DNA of 8,460 nucleotides from Thermoplasmatota archaeon (GTDB lineage Archaea > Thermoplasmatota > E2 > DHVEG-1): NCBI GenBank assembly GCA_016930995.1, contig JAFGFQ010000058.1, positions 1 through 8,460 of the forward strand, read 5' to 3'. This document shows positions 1 to 6,229 of the stretch, one piece after another (the first letter of the stretch is position 1; every line of letters starts with the position of its first letter). The notes under the pieces are model-generated. The model worked only from the letters and a program-made list of their open reading frames with translations, ran no database searches and had not been told where the DNA came from. The position numbers and the translations under genes were made by a program.

Positions 1-1
1 A

Positions 2-241
2 AACCTCGTCAACAACGACACCGCCAACCTCACAAAAATACTCACCTACCACGTCATCACAGGCAAAACCATGTCCACCGACCTTAGTAACAATATGACG
101 GTTACAACAGTGGAAGGATCAACAATAACCATCACTATTGATAGTGGCAAGGTCTATGTCAATGATGCGATGGTGATAGTGGCAGATATCGAATGTAGCA
201 ATGGTGTAATCCACGTCATCGATAAGGTCATTGTTCCATAA
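2..241 (+). CDS. Fasciclin (FAS1) domain protein, C-terminal part only
   Basis: The reading frame is open from the window edge to a TAA at 239-241 and gives the last 79 residues. They fit the C-terminal half of a FAS1 (beta-Ig-H3/fasciclin) domain: a helix reading LTKILTYHVITGK (residues 10-22) with the conserved Tyr-His pair, then a V-x-V-N-D-A strand (51-56), and the closing NGVIHVIDKVIVP (67-79), which is the family's conserved last strand. FAS1 domains are extracellular adhesion or matrix modules found in bacteria, archaea and eukaryotes. The protein ends right after the domain, with no C-terminal anchor, so any signal peptide or anchor would be upstream of the window. It is followed by its own terminator and is probably unrelated to the transporters downstream. 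Ligand and exact role are unknown. Confidence 0.85.
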   Translation, partial: NLVNNDTANLTKILTYHVITGKTMSTDLSNNMTVTTVEGSTITITIDSGKVYVNDAMVIVADIECSNGVIHVIDKVIVP

Positions 242-272
242 ATAACATAAAAACCACCATAGTATCATAAAA

Positions 273-306
273 AGCGGGAGAAATCCCGCTAATTACCTCT
301 TTTTTA
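273..306 (+). terminator. Hairpin plus T-run terminator after the FAS1 gene
   Basis: AGCGGGA (273-279) and TCCCGCT (284-290) form a perfect 7-bp stem closed by a GAAA tetraloop, followed by AATTACCTC and seven Ts (300-306). It lies 31 nt after the stop codon. The T run alone would be enough for archaeal termination; the hairpin makes the call firmer. It separates the FAS1 unit from the transporter operon. Confidence 0.8.
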
Positions 307-416
307 AATAGATTAGTTGTTCGGAAAAATCCCATTTAAAAGCGGTTGAAATATTTGAAGTTTATTAAAGTATATTTCATTTCTATTACTGTATATCGCT
401 GTTTCTTCTTGGTAGA
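307..416. other. A/T-rich intergenic stretch, no gene seen
   Basis: Between the FAS1 terminator and the operon 1 promoter block there is very A/T-rich DNA with no convincing reading frame on either strand and no tRNA-like or other RNA fold that I can recognise. TATA-like strings occur (for example around 370-376 and 391-396) but none has a second feature to support it. It may hold upstream regulator sites. Confidence 0.5.
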
Positions 417-443
417 TTCTATATAAATGAAAAAGTAATTAAA
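417..443 (+). promoter_or_regulatory. Probable core promoter of importer operon 1 (block shared with operon 2)
   Basis: TTCTA (417-421) followed by AAATGAAAAAGTAATTAAA (425-443). The 19-nt part recurs with one mismatch at 6147-6165 upstream of the second binding protein, at almost the same distance from the start codon (82 versus 83 nt from block start to ATG). The purine-rich GAAAAAG next to an A/T-rich TAATTAAA resembles an archaeal BRE plus TATA box, which would put the transcription start near 465-470. An overlapping TATATAAA (421-428... region) is an alternative TATA box for this copy only. That the block is shared is seen directly; the promoter role is inferred. Confidence 0.55.
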
Positions 444-462
444 TGATATATGTGATACAAAA

Positions 463-484
463 CTACACCTTCTCTAAGAGAAGG
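463..484 (+). repeat. Palindromic leader element: CTACA plus 17-nt inverted repeat
   Basis: CCTTCTCT (468-475) and AGAGAAGG (477-484) are perfect 8-nt inverted arms around a single A. As DNA this is a likely dimeric-regulator operator; as RNA it could form a 7-bp stem with a UAA loop just ahead of the ribosome-binding region. The right arm starts exactly 30 nt before the ATG, as does the AGAGAAGG of the second leader. The longer string CTACACCTTCTCTAA (463-477) is the exact reverse complement of 6198-6212. Confidence 0.6.
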
Positions 485-506
485 AACATAACAAGGGTTG
501 AAAAGT

Positions 507-2177
507 ATGGGGAGAAATAATGCAAAGAGTATGAAGGCTGGTGTCATAGCAATCATCGTCTGTGGTTTGTTACTCGCAGTGTCTTTCAGTGGATGTATGG
601 AAACTACCCCACCAGTGACAGAAAAAGCGCTTATCTTTGCGTGTGCTGGTGATGCTGATAAGCTTGATCCTGCTGATGTCACTGACGGGGAGTCAACAGC
701 ACGAACCGACAGTATTTTCGAAGGGTTGGTCGAATACAAAGAAGGGACTGCGGAGATACAACCATGTCTAGCGGAATCATGGAATATCTCTGAGGATGGA
801 CAAACAATCACCTTTTATCTCAGACAGGGTGTAAAATTCCATGATGGAACCGATTTTAATGCAGATGCTGTTGTGTTTTCCTTTGCACGTCAGTATGACA
901 CCTCCCATGAATACCATCAGTACGGTGAATGGGCGTATTGGGGATATATGTTCAGTGATATTGAATCTGTCCAAAAAGTCGATGATTACACCGTGAACAT
1001 TATTTTAAGCAGACCAAACGCTGCGATGATGACAAGCCTTGCGATGTTCACGGTTGCTATCGTCAGCCCAACGAATGCGGAAAAATGGAAGGAAGACGTA
1101 TTTAAAAATCCCGTGGGAACCGGACCATTCAAGTTCGTGGAATGGATCAAAGATGACCATATCACCCTGGAGGCATTCAAAGATTATTGGCGAGGAGCAC
1201 CAAAGCTTGATAAATTAATATTCAAAGTTATCACAGATCCCTCTGCTCGGTTGCTTGCGATACAAGCAGGTGATATTCATGGAATGGAATTTCCGGACCC
1301 GGCAAGTTTTGACACAATCGAGGCTGATGCCGACCTGCAGCTGCTAACGCAACCGGGGATGAACGTCGGATATCTTGCGATGAACAACGGGTATGGGTAT
1401 AATGATAGCAACAGCAACGGGATGCATGATCCAGATGAACCCTGGGTAAAGACACCAGGATACTTCGAACCGCTTACGAACAAATCAGTTCGACAGGCGA
1501 TCAATTATGCCATCGATAAGAACTCGATTGTCCAGAATCTGTATAAAGGAACAGCGATTGTCGCCAAGAATGGGATGCCGCCTTTCATGCTTGGATGGAA
1601 CGATGCCGTTGTTGATTACCCTTATGATCCTGAGATGGCACAAGAGCTCCTAGCCGAAGCAGGATATCCAAATGGGTTTAACACCACGTTATGGGTAATG
1701 CCGGTCAGTCGACCCTACATGTTCGATCCTTCCAAAATCGGCGAGGCAATCCAAGGGTACCTTGAAGCAGTGAATATCACGGTCGATATCTATCAAATCG
1801 ATTGGGCAACCTACCTGGCAAAGACCCAGGCGGGAGAACACCCGATGTGTCTGCTCGGATGGACCGGGGATAACGGGGACCCAGATAACTTCATGAACGT
1901 CCTGTATGGTGAGAATCAATGCACGCTAGGGACCGCTGGGAATGTAGCATTCTACAACAACACCGAGGTGCAAGACCTCTTATCAGCTGCACTGCAGACC
2001 TATGATACTGATGCGCGGGCAGATTACTACGAAGAGGCACAGGAGATCATCCATGAGGACGCACCATTTGTCTATTTAGCACATGCGAATCAGAACCTGG
2101 TCTTTACGAAGAATGTCAACGGGTTTGTCTTAAACCCGACAGCACGGTATTTCTTCTATTCCGTCGACATGACGTAA
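507..2177 (+). CDS. ABC importer substrate-binding lipoprotein (SBP_bac_5 family), operon 1
   Basis: This is the extracellular solute receptor of the downstream PepT-type importer. The 556-residue product has a positively charged start, a hydrophobic stretch (about 11-27) and a lipobox ending in FSGC, so Cys30 is the likely lipid-anchored residue after cleavage. The family 5 signature is clear: T-I-T-F-Y-L-R-Q-G-V-K-F-H-D-G with N-A-D-A-V downstream (about 101-122), then NPVGTGPF (201-208) and the SVRQAINYAID segment (about 327-337). An insertion before that segment carries an EF-hand-like loop (Asp300, Asn302, Asn304, Gly305, Asp308, Glu311). I chose ATG 507 over the in-frame TTG at 498: from 507 the protein aligns with the second binding protein at MG, MKA and Cys30 with no gaps, and a GGG lies 9 nt before the ATG in both genes. 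The gene leads the operon. Substrate unknown: peptides are likely, nickel or sugars possible. Confidence 0.93.
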   Translation: MGRNNAKSMKAGVIAIIVCGLLLAVSFSGCMETTPPVTEKALIFACAGDADKLDPADVTDGESTARTDSIFEGLVEYKEGTAEIQPCLAESWNISEDGQTITFYLRQGVKFHDGTDFNADAVVFSFARQYDTSHEYHQYGEWAYWGYMFSDIESVQKVDDYTVNIILSRPNAAMMTSLAMFTVAIVSPTNAEKWKEDVFKNPVGTGPFKFVEWIKDDHITLEAFKDYWRGAPKLDKLIFKVITDPSARLLAIQAGDIHGMEFPDPASFDTIEADADLQLLTQPGMNVGYLAMNNGYGYNDSNSNGMHDPDEPWVKTPGYFEPLTNKSVRQAINYAIDKNSIVQNLYKGTAIVAKNGMPPFMLGWNDAVVDYPYDPEMAQELLAEAGYPNGFNTTLWVMPVSRPYMFDPSKIGEAIQGYLEAVNITVDIYQIDWATYLAKTQAGEHPMCLLGWTGDNGDPDNFMNVLYGENQCTLGTAGNVAFYNNTEVQDLLSAALQTYDTDARADYYEEAQEIIHEDAPFVYLAHANQNLVFTKNVNGFVLNPTARYFFYSVDMT

Positions 2178-2256
2178 TCGTAACTCAGTTGATTTCCCAG
2201 GAACTGCTGCAGAAGGAAAAAGAAAGAGAGAGTCTCAGGTATTCCGTTGATTAGAA
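2178..2256 (+). other. Spacer between binding protein 1 and its permease, with purine tract
   Basis: 79 nt without a gene. It contains an almost pure purine run (about 2212-2232: AGAAGGAAAAAGAAAGAGAG). No T-run terminator or clear hairpin is present, so read-through into the permease is expected. There is no good Shine-Dalgarno motif within 15 nt of the permease ATG. Confidence 0.5.
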
Positions 2257-3261
2257 ATGAAATGGTACATCATTAAAAGGCTCTTGCAGATCATACCAGT
2301 CATCCTGGGAGTCACCCTTATTGCGTTTGCTTTAATCCATCTTGCCCCAGGTGATCCTGTTCGAACCATGCTGGGGCAGCATGCCACCCAACAGGAAATA
2401 ACCGAAATCCGTGCAAAATATGGTTTGGACCAACCATTATACGTCCAATATTTCGTCTGGCTCGGTGACGTTCTGCAAGGCGACCTGGGTCGGTCTATTC
2501 TCACCCATGAACACGTCAGTACAGAGATTGCTTCACGGTTCCCAAACACTATTGAGCTTGCGATTGCAGCGATGATTTTCGCAGTCATTATCGGTGTCGT
2601 TGCAGGCGTTATCTCCGCGACGAAGCAGTACTCCATCGCAGACTATTCCGTGATGGGGGTTGCCCTTTTTGGGATCTCCATGCCCGTGTTTTGGCTGGGG
2701 ATTATGCTCATGATGATCTTTGGGGTGTTCCTCGGATGGCTCCCGATAGGTGGACGGATTGATCTCCTCCTTCCGTTCACGCGCATCACTGGTTTTATGG
2801 TGATAGACAGCATCATCACAGGGAACGGAGCCGCACTCATAAGTGTCCTGCGTCATCTGATTCTTCCCGCGATTGCCCTGGGAACAATCCCCATGGCGAT
2901 CATCGCACGGACAACCCGTTCAAGTATGCTTGAGGTACTCCGCCAGGACTTCATCCGAACACAACGAGCAAAAGGGCTATCAGAATACAAAGTCATCTAT
3001 AAACATGCGATCCGCAACGCGATGGTCCCTGTCGTCACCGTTATAGGGCTAAATTTCGGCCTGTTACTCTCCGGAGCGATTTTAACAGAAACCGTGTTCT
3101 CCTGGCCAGGTGTCGGCCGACTCGTCGTTGATGCAGTCTATCAAAGGGATTACCCGCTGGTGATCGGTTGCATCCTTGTCTTTGCTCTTGTCTTTGTAAT
3201 TGTCAATCTCATAACAGATATTCTTTATACGTACATCGATCCTAGGATCCATTATGATTAG
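2257..3261 (+). CDS. dppB: ABC importer permease, DppB/OppB type, operon 1
   Basis: One of the two membrane subunits that form the translocation channel. The 334 residues include the family N-terminus KRLLQIIPVILGVT (TM1 about 9-29), a long outer loop with the typical APGDP (30-34) and YGLDQPLYVQY (55-65), then TM helices at about 98-120, 132-160, 197-217, 255-280 and 299-323. The cytoplasmic EAA-type coupling loop (about 225-256, core RAKGLSEYKVIYKHAIRNA) contacts the ATPases. WPGVGRL (284-289 region) and the C-terminal DPR are also family hallmarks. Length is normal for the family. The start is fixed by an in-frame TGA nine nt upstream (2248-2250). No strong ribosome-binding site is visible, unlike the next three genes. 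The next gene follows after 7 nt. Confidence 0.95.
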   Translation: MKWYIIKRLLQIIPVILGVTLIAFALIHLAPGDPVRTMLGQHATQQEITEIRAKYGLDQPLYVQYFVWLGDVLQGDLGRSILTHEHVSTEIASRFPNTIELAIAAMIFAVIIGVVAGVISATKQYSIADYSVMGVALFGISMPVFWLGIMLMMIFGVFLGWLPIGGRIDLLLPFTRITGFMVIDSIITGNGAALISVLRHLILPAIALGTIPMAIIARTTRSSMLEVLRQDFIRTQRAKGLSEYKVIYKHAIRNAMVPVVTVIGLNFGLLLSGAILTETVFSWPGVGRLVVDAVYQRDYPLVIGCILVFALVFVIVNLITDILYTYIDPRIHYD

Positions 3262-3268
3262 GTGAAGA

Positions 3269-4150
3269 ATGACACGAAAAAGGGAGACAAAAACCCAAGA
3301 ACTCATCAGACGATTTCGCTACAATAAATCAGCGGTTTTTGGTCTCATCCTCATCTTAGGTTTGGTTGTTCTGGCGATTTTTGCTCCCTTCGTTGCTCCT
3401 CATGATCCGACACCGTCACCTCCAGAACTTGAGAAAAGCCTCAAACCAGGGTTCTGGAGCAATGAAAGCATCCCAGGATATCCTCTTGGAACCGATATGC
3501 TAGGCCGTGATATCCTCAGTAGGATCATCCATGGCTCCCGGATAAGTCTCACCGTTGGGTTTATCGCAGTCGGTATCGCGACTGTCCTGGGAATCTTAAT
3601 CGGGGTTACCGCTGGATACTACGGGGGATGGATTGATAGCATTCTTATGCGGGTGACCGACATCTTATTTGCCTTCCCATCATTACTGCTTGCTATTGTC
3701 ATTGTCGCAGTCATCGGACAAGGTCTTGATAAAGCGATGATCGCAATCGGCATCGAATACTCACCTCAGATGGCACGAGTCATGCGAGGCTCCGTCCTCT
3801 ATATCAAGGAAATGGAGTATATCGAAGCACAGAAAGCAATTGGGTCAAGCAACGCACGAATCATCCTCCGACATGTGTTACCAAATAGTCTTTCACCGGT
3901 CATTGTTTACGGGACATTAATGATGGCAGGTGCTATCCTTGATGCTGCCGCTCTTGGGTTTCTTGGTTTAGGTGCACAACCCCCAAGTCCAGAGTGGGGT
4001 GCGATGCTCTCAGATAGTCGGTTCTATATCGTCAGCGGCTCATGGTGGGCGGCAACGTTTCCTGGGATTGCTATCGTGATAGCGGTCTTAGGGTTAAATC
4101 TATTAGGTGATGGTTTGAGGGATATCCTTGATCCACGACTGAAAGAATAA
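3269..4150 (+). CDS. dppC: ABC importer permease, DppC/OppC type, operon 1
   Basis: Second channel subunit, partner of the upstream DppB-type permease. The 293 residues start with a charged cytoplasmic tail and an OppC_N-type TM1 (about 22-44), followed by FVAPHDP and the family motif PLGTDMLGRDILSR (72-85). Five further TM helices follow (about 92-116, 133-150, 155-168 weakly, 208-232, 262-279). The EAA coupling loop is at about 183-212, with EAQKAIGSSNARIILRHVLPN. The GLGAQPPSPEWG segment (233-244) and the ending GDGLRDILDPR (280-290) are diagnostic. The ribosome-binding site GGTGA (3261-3265) overlaps the stop codon of the upstream permease, which points to coupled translation. The gap to the upstream gene is 7 nt and to the downstream gene 10 nt. 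Confidence 0.95.
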   Translation: MTRKRETKTQELIRRFRYNKSAVFGLILILGLVVLAIFAPFVAPHDPTPSPPELEKSLKPGFWSNESIPGYPLGTDMLGRDILSRIIHGSRISLTVGFIAVGIATVLGILIGVTAGYYGGWIDSILMRVTDILFAFPSLLLAIVIVAVIGQGLDKAMIAIGIEYSPQMARVMRGSVLYIKEMEYIEAQKAIGSSNARIILRHVLPNSLSPVIVYGTLMMAGAILDAAALGFLGLGAQPPSPEWGAMLSDSRFYIVSGSWWAATFPGIAIVIAVLGLNLLGDGLRDILDPRLKE

Positions 4151-4160
4151 GGGAAAGACC

Positions 4161-5135
4161 ATGGAAGAACTCCTCAGAGTAGAAGATCTTAAAACATACT
4201 TTTTCACCCACGAGGGGACAGTAAAAGCAGTTGACGGGGTGAGCTTTACGATCAATAAAGGAGAAACCCTCGGCCTTGTCGGAGAATCAGGATGCGGGAA
4301 AAGCGTTACTGCTCTCTCAATCATGCGATTAATCCAAAGCCCGCCTGGAAAAATCGTGGATGGAAAAATATTCCTGGAAGGAACGAATCTTTTAGGGCTC
4401 AGCGAAAAAGAGATGAGAAGTATTCGAGGATGTAAGATATCGATGATTTTCCAAGAGCCGATGACCTCCCTTGATCCTATGTTCACGATAGGCTCAGAGA
4501 TAACGGAGGTACTCAGACTTCATCAGGGTTTGAAGAAAGAAGAAGCAAGAAAAAAAGCAGTGGAGTCTCTCTCCACCGTCAGATTCCCGGACCCTGAAAA
4601 ACGACTTGATGACTACCCACATGAGCTCTCAGGAGGGATGCGCCAGCGGGTGATGATCGCAATGGCCTTGTCGTGTCACCCGGCATTGCTGATCGCCGAT
4701 GAACCAACGACCGCCCTTGACGTGACAATTCAAGCCCAAATCTTAAAATTGATCGATGATTTGCGAAAACAGTTTAACACCTCCGTCCTGCTCATCACTC
4801 ACGACCTTGGTGTGATTGCAAAAACATGTGACAATATCGCCTTAATGTATGCGGGTTACATCGTGGAGTACACCGATGTTCACACGTTTTTCAAAGCCCC
4901 AAAGCATCCGTATGCGCAAGCGCTCCTTAAATCAATCCCACGGCTTGATACCGAAGCCGGACGTCTGAAGATCATCAACGGGTCGGTTCCAAATCTGCTG
5001 GATCTTCCCACAGGTTGTCCGTTCCATCCACGATGTGAGTTCTGTTTTGAACCATGTTCAAAAAAATTACCACCGTTAATTCAGGTTAATAACCATCATC
5101 TGGTACGATGCTTCTTAGTTGGAGGGCTTTCGTAG
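4161..5135 (+). CDS. dppD: ABC importer ATPase, DppD/OppD type, operon 1
   Basis: Cytoplasmic ATP-hydrolysing subunit that pairs with the next gene product. All motor motifs are intact in the 324 residues: Walker A GESGCGKS (41-48), Q-loop Gln98 in FQEPMTSLDP, signature LSGGMRQR (156-163), Walker B LLIADEP (176-182) with Asp180 and catalytic Glu181, D-loop ALD (185-187) and switch His214. The C-terminal oligopeptide-transporter domain follows HPYAQALL (249-256) and holds Cys286, Cys292, Cys299 and Cys317. That is the CX5CX6CX17C arrangement expected to bind a [4Fe-4S] cluster in this family. An extra Cys295 lies inside the motif. GGG (4151-4153) serves as a modest ribosome-binding site. The stop codon abuts the next start directly. 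Confidence 0.95.
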   Translation: MEELLRVEDLKTYFFTHEGTVKAVDGVSFTINKGETLGLVGESGCGKSVTALSIMRLIQSPPGKIVDGKIFLEGTNLLGLSEKEMRSIRGCKISMIFQEPMTSLDPMFTIGSEITEVLRLHQGLKKEEARKKAVESLSTVRFPDPEKRLDDYPHELSGGMRQRVMIAMALSCHPALLIADEPTTALDVTIQAQILKLIDDLRKQFNTSVLLITHDLGVIAKTCDNIALMYAGYIVEYTDVHTFFKAPKHPYAQALLKSIPRLDTEAGRLKIINGSVPNLLDLPTGCPFHPRCEFCFEPCSKKLPPLIQVNNHHLVRCFLVGGLS

Positions 5136-6098
5136 ATGGAGAATCTAGTAGAGGTGCAGAATCTTAAGAAATATTTCTATCAGGGTGGCGGTCCATTCAA
5201 ATCCAAAGAAGCGATAAAAGCGGTGGATAACGTAAGTTTTTGTATCAAAAAAAAGGAGATCCTTGGTCTTGTGGGTGAATCCGGATGTGGAAAAACCACC
5301 TGTGGAAAACTCATTCTACGGCTCATTCATCCGACGAGTGGAACGATTCGCTTTGAAGAACAGGATATTACGCATCTGAAACAAAAACAGATGACCGATG
5401 TACGGAAAAAAATGATGATTATTTACCAGGACCCCTACGGCTCTTTAGACCCACGGATGACGATTGGTGCAGCAATCGCTGAACCAATAGAGGTCCATCA
5501 CCTTACAAGCACGAAAGAGGAGAAAGAAAACAAAATCGTCGAACTCATGGAAAAGGTGGGATTGACACCTGATCATCTGAACCGCTACCCCCATGAGTTC
5601 AGTGGTGGACAGCGACAGAGGATTGGGATTGCACGGGCGCTTGCGACGAACCCAATATTTATCGTCGCAGATGAACCGGTCTCCGCCCTTGACGTTTCCA
5701 TTCAAGCACAGATCATCAACCTGTTAAAGGACTTGCAGAAGGATTTTGGTTTGACCCTGTTGTTCATCACCCATGATCTCAGCGTGATCAAACATACAAG
5801 CGACAGGATCGCGGTGATGTACGCAGGCAAACTGGTGGAACTTGCCTCAAAACAAGATCTCTTCTCCGAGCCGTTACATCCATACACCCAGGCATTATTA
5901 TCAGCAATCCCTGTGCCTGACCCAGAGCGTCAAACACAATATATTCCTCTCACCGGTGAGGTCCCTAGTCTGCTGCACCCACCCCCAGGTTGTCGGTTCA
6001 ACCCGCGATGCAAAGTAGCAAAACCAGAGTGTTCGAAGATGGAACCGGAGTTGCGAGAAATCAAAAAAAATCATTTTGTCGCCTGTTTTCCCGTTTAA
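5136..6098 (+). CDS. dppF: ABC importer ATPase, DppF/OppF type, operon 1
   Basis: Second ATPase subunit, completing the heterodimer. The 320 residues show Walker A GESGCGKT (47-54), Q-loop Gln98 in YQDPYGSLDPR (the SLDPR form is typical of DppF/OppF), signature FSGGQRQR (155-162), Walker B IFIVADEP (174-181) with Glu180, SALD D-loop and His213. The C-terminal domain has HPYTQALLSAIP (248-259), then Cys286, Cys292, Cys299 and Cys317, with the same spacing as in the partner ATPase and no extra cysteine. The start is set by a strong GGAGGG (5121-5126) about 10 nt before the ATG, inside the end of the upstream gene, and the two genes touch with no gap. It is the last gene of the operon. Confidence 0.95.
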   Translation: MENLVEVQNLKKYFYQGGGPFKSKEAIKAVDNVSFCIKKKEILGLVGESGCGKTTCGKLILRLIHPTSGTIRFEEQDITHLKQKQMTDVRKKMMIIYQDPYGSLDPRMTIGAAIAEPIEVHHLTSTKEEKENKIVELMEKVGLTPDHLNRYPHEFSGGQRQRIGIARALATNPIFIVADEPVSALDVSIQAQIINLLKDLQKDFGLTLLFITHDLSVIKHTSDRIAVMYAGKLVELASKQDLFSEPLHPYTQALLSAIPVPDPERQTQYIPLTGEVPSLLHPPPGCRFNPRCKVAKPECSKMEPELREIKKNHFVACFPV

Positions 6099-6129
6099 AC
6101 CAGTTCATGCAGCACCGTACGTCACGTTC

Positions 6130-6139
6130 TTTTTTTTTT
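6130..6139 (+). terminator. Ten-T run ending operon 1
   Basis: A run of ten Ts 31 nt after the DppF stop, without a convincing stem in front of it. This is the usual form of an archaeal intrinsic terminator. It runs straight into the promoter block of the next unit (TTCTA at 6138-6142), so termination and the next promoter are packed together. Confidence 0.7.
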
Positions 6140-6165
6140 CTACAGAAAATGAAAAAGTAGTTAAA
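6138..6165 (+). promoter_or_regulatory. Probable core promoter of importer operon 2 (block shared with operon 1)
   Basis: TTCTA (6138-6142) then AAATGAAAAAGTAGTTAAA (6147-6165), 18 of 19 identical to 425-443. It begins 83 nt before the ATG. As in copy 1, GAAAAAG plus TAGTTAAA could act as BRE plus TATA box. A second A/T-rich string, TATATCATATAT (6187-6198), lies closer to the gene, but a TATA box there would leave a leader of only about ten nt or less. Promoter function is inferred from the conserved position. Confidence 0.55.
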
Positions 6166-6197
6166 CAACGGAAAGTATACAATTTTTATATCATATA

Positions 6198-6212
6198 TTA
6201 GAGAAGGTGTAG
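6198..6212 (+). promoter_or_regulatory. Leader element of operon 2, exact inverted copy of 463-477
   Basis: TTAGAGAAGGTGTAG is the perfect reverse complement of the 15 nt at 463-477. Its AGAGAAGG core (6200-6207) also matches the right palindrome arm of leader 1 in direct orientation at the identical distance of 30 nt to the ATG. Here there is no second arm. It may be a regulator half-site or an RNA element. Confidence 0.5.
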
Positions 6213-6229
6213 AAAGAGGGAATATACTT

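Noticed and set aside
349..378. Inverted repeat GAAATAT ... ATATTTC upstream of operon 1
   Set aside because: Seven A/T-rich bases with a 16-nt gap in very A/T-rich DNA are expected by chance; there is no copy upstream of operon 2.
2212..2232. Purine tract in spacer 1 resembling the reverse complement of the pyrimidine tract in spacer 2 (7914-7937)
   Set aside because: Both are low-complexity, so an 11-nt inverted match carries little information. I do not treat it as a second complementary pair.
2235..2856. Long minus-strand open frames opposite the first permease, and others opposite the receptors
   Set aside because: They lack ribosome-binding sites and domain-like composition, and lie entirely opposite well-recognised genes, so they are antisense shadows.
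507..6098. Assigning the importer as a dedicated nickel (Nik) or dipeptide (Dpp) system
   Set aside because: The family covers peptides, nickel, sugars and other solutes. No specificity-determining residues can be judged safely by eye, so the dpp symbols are family labels only.
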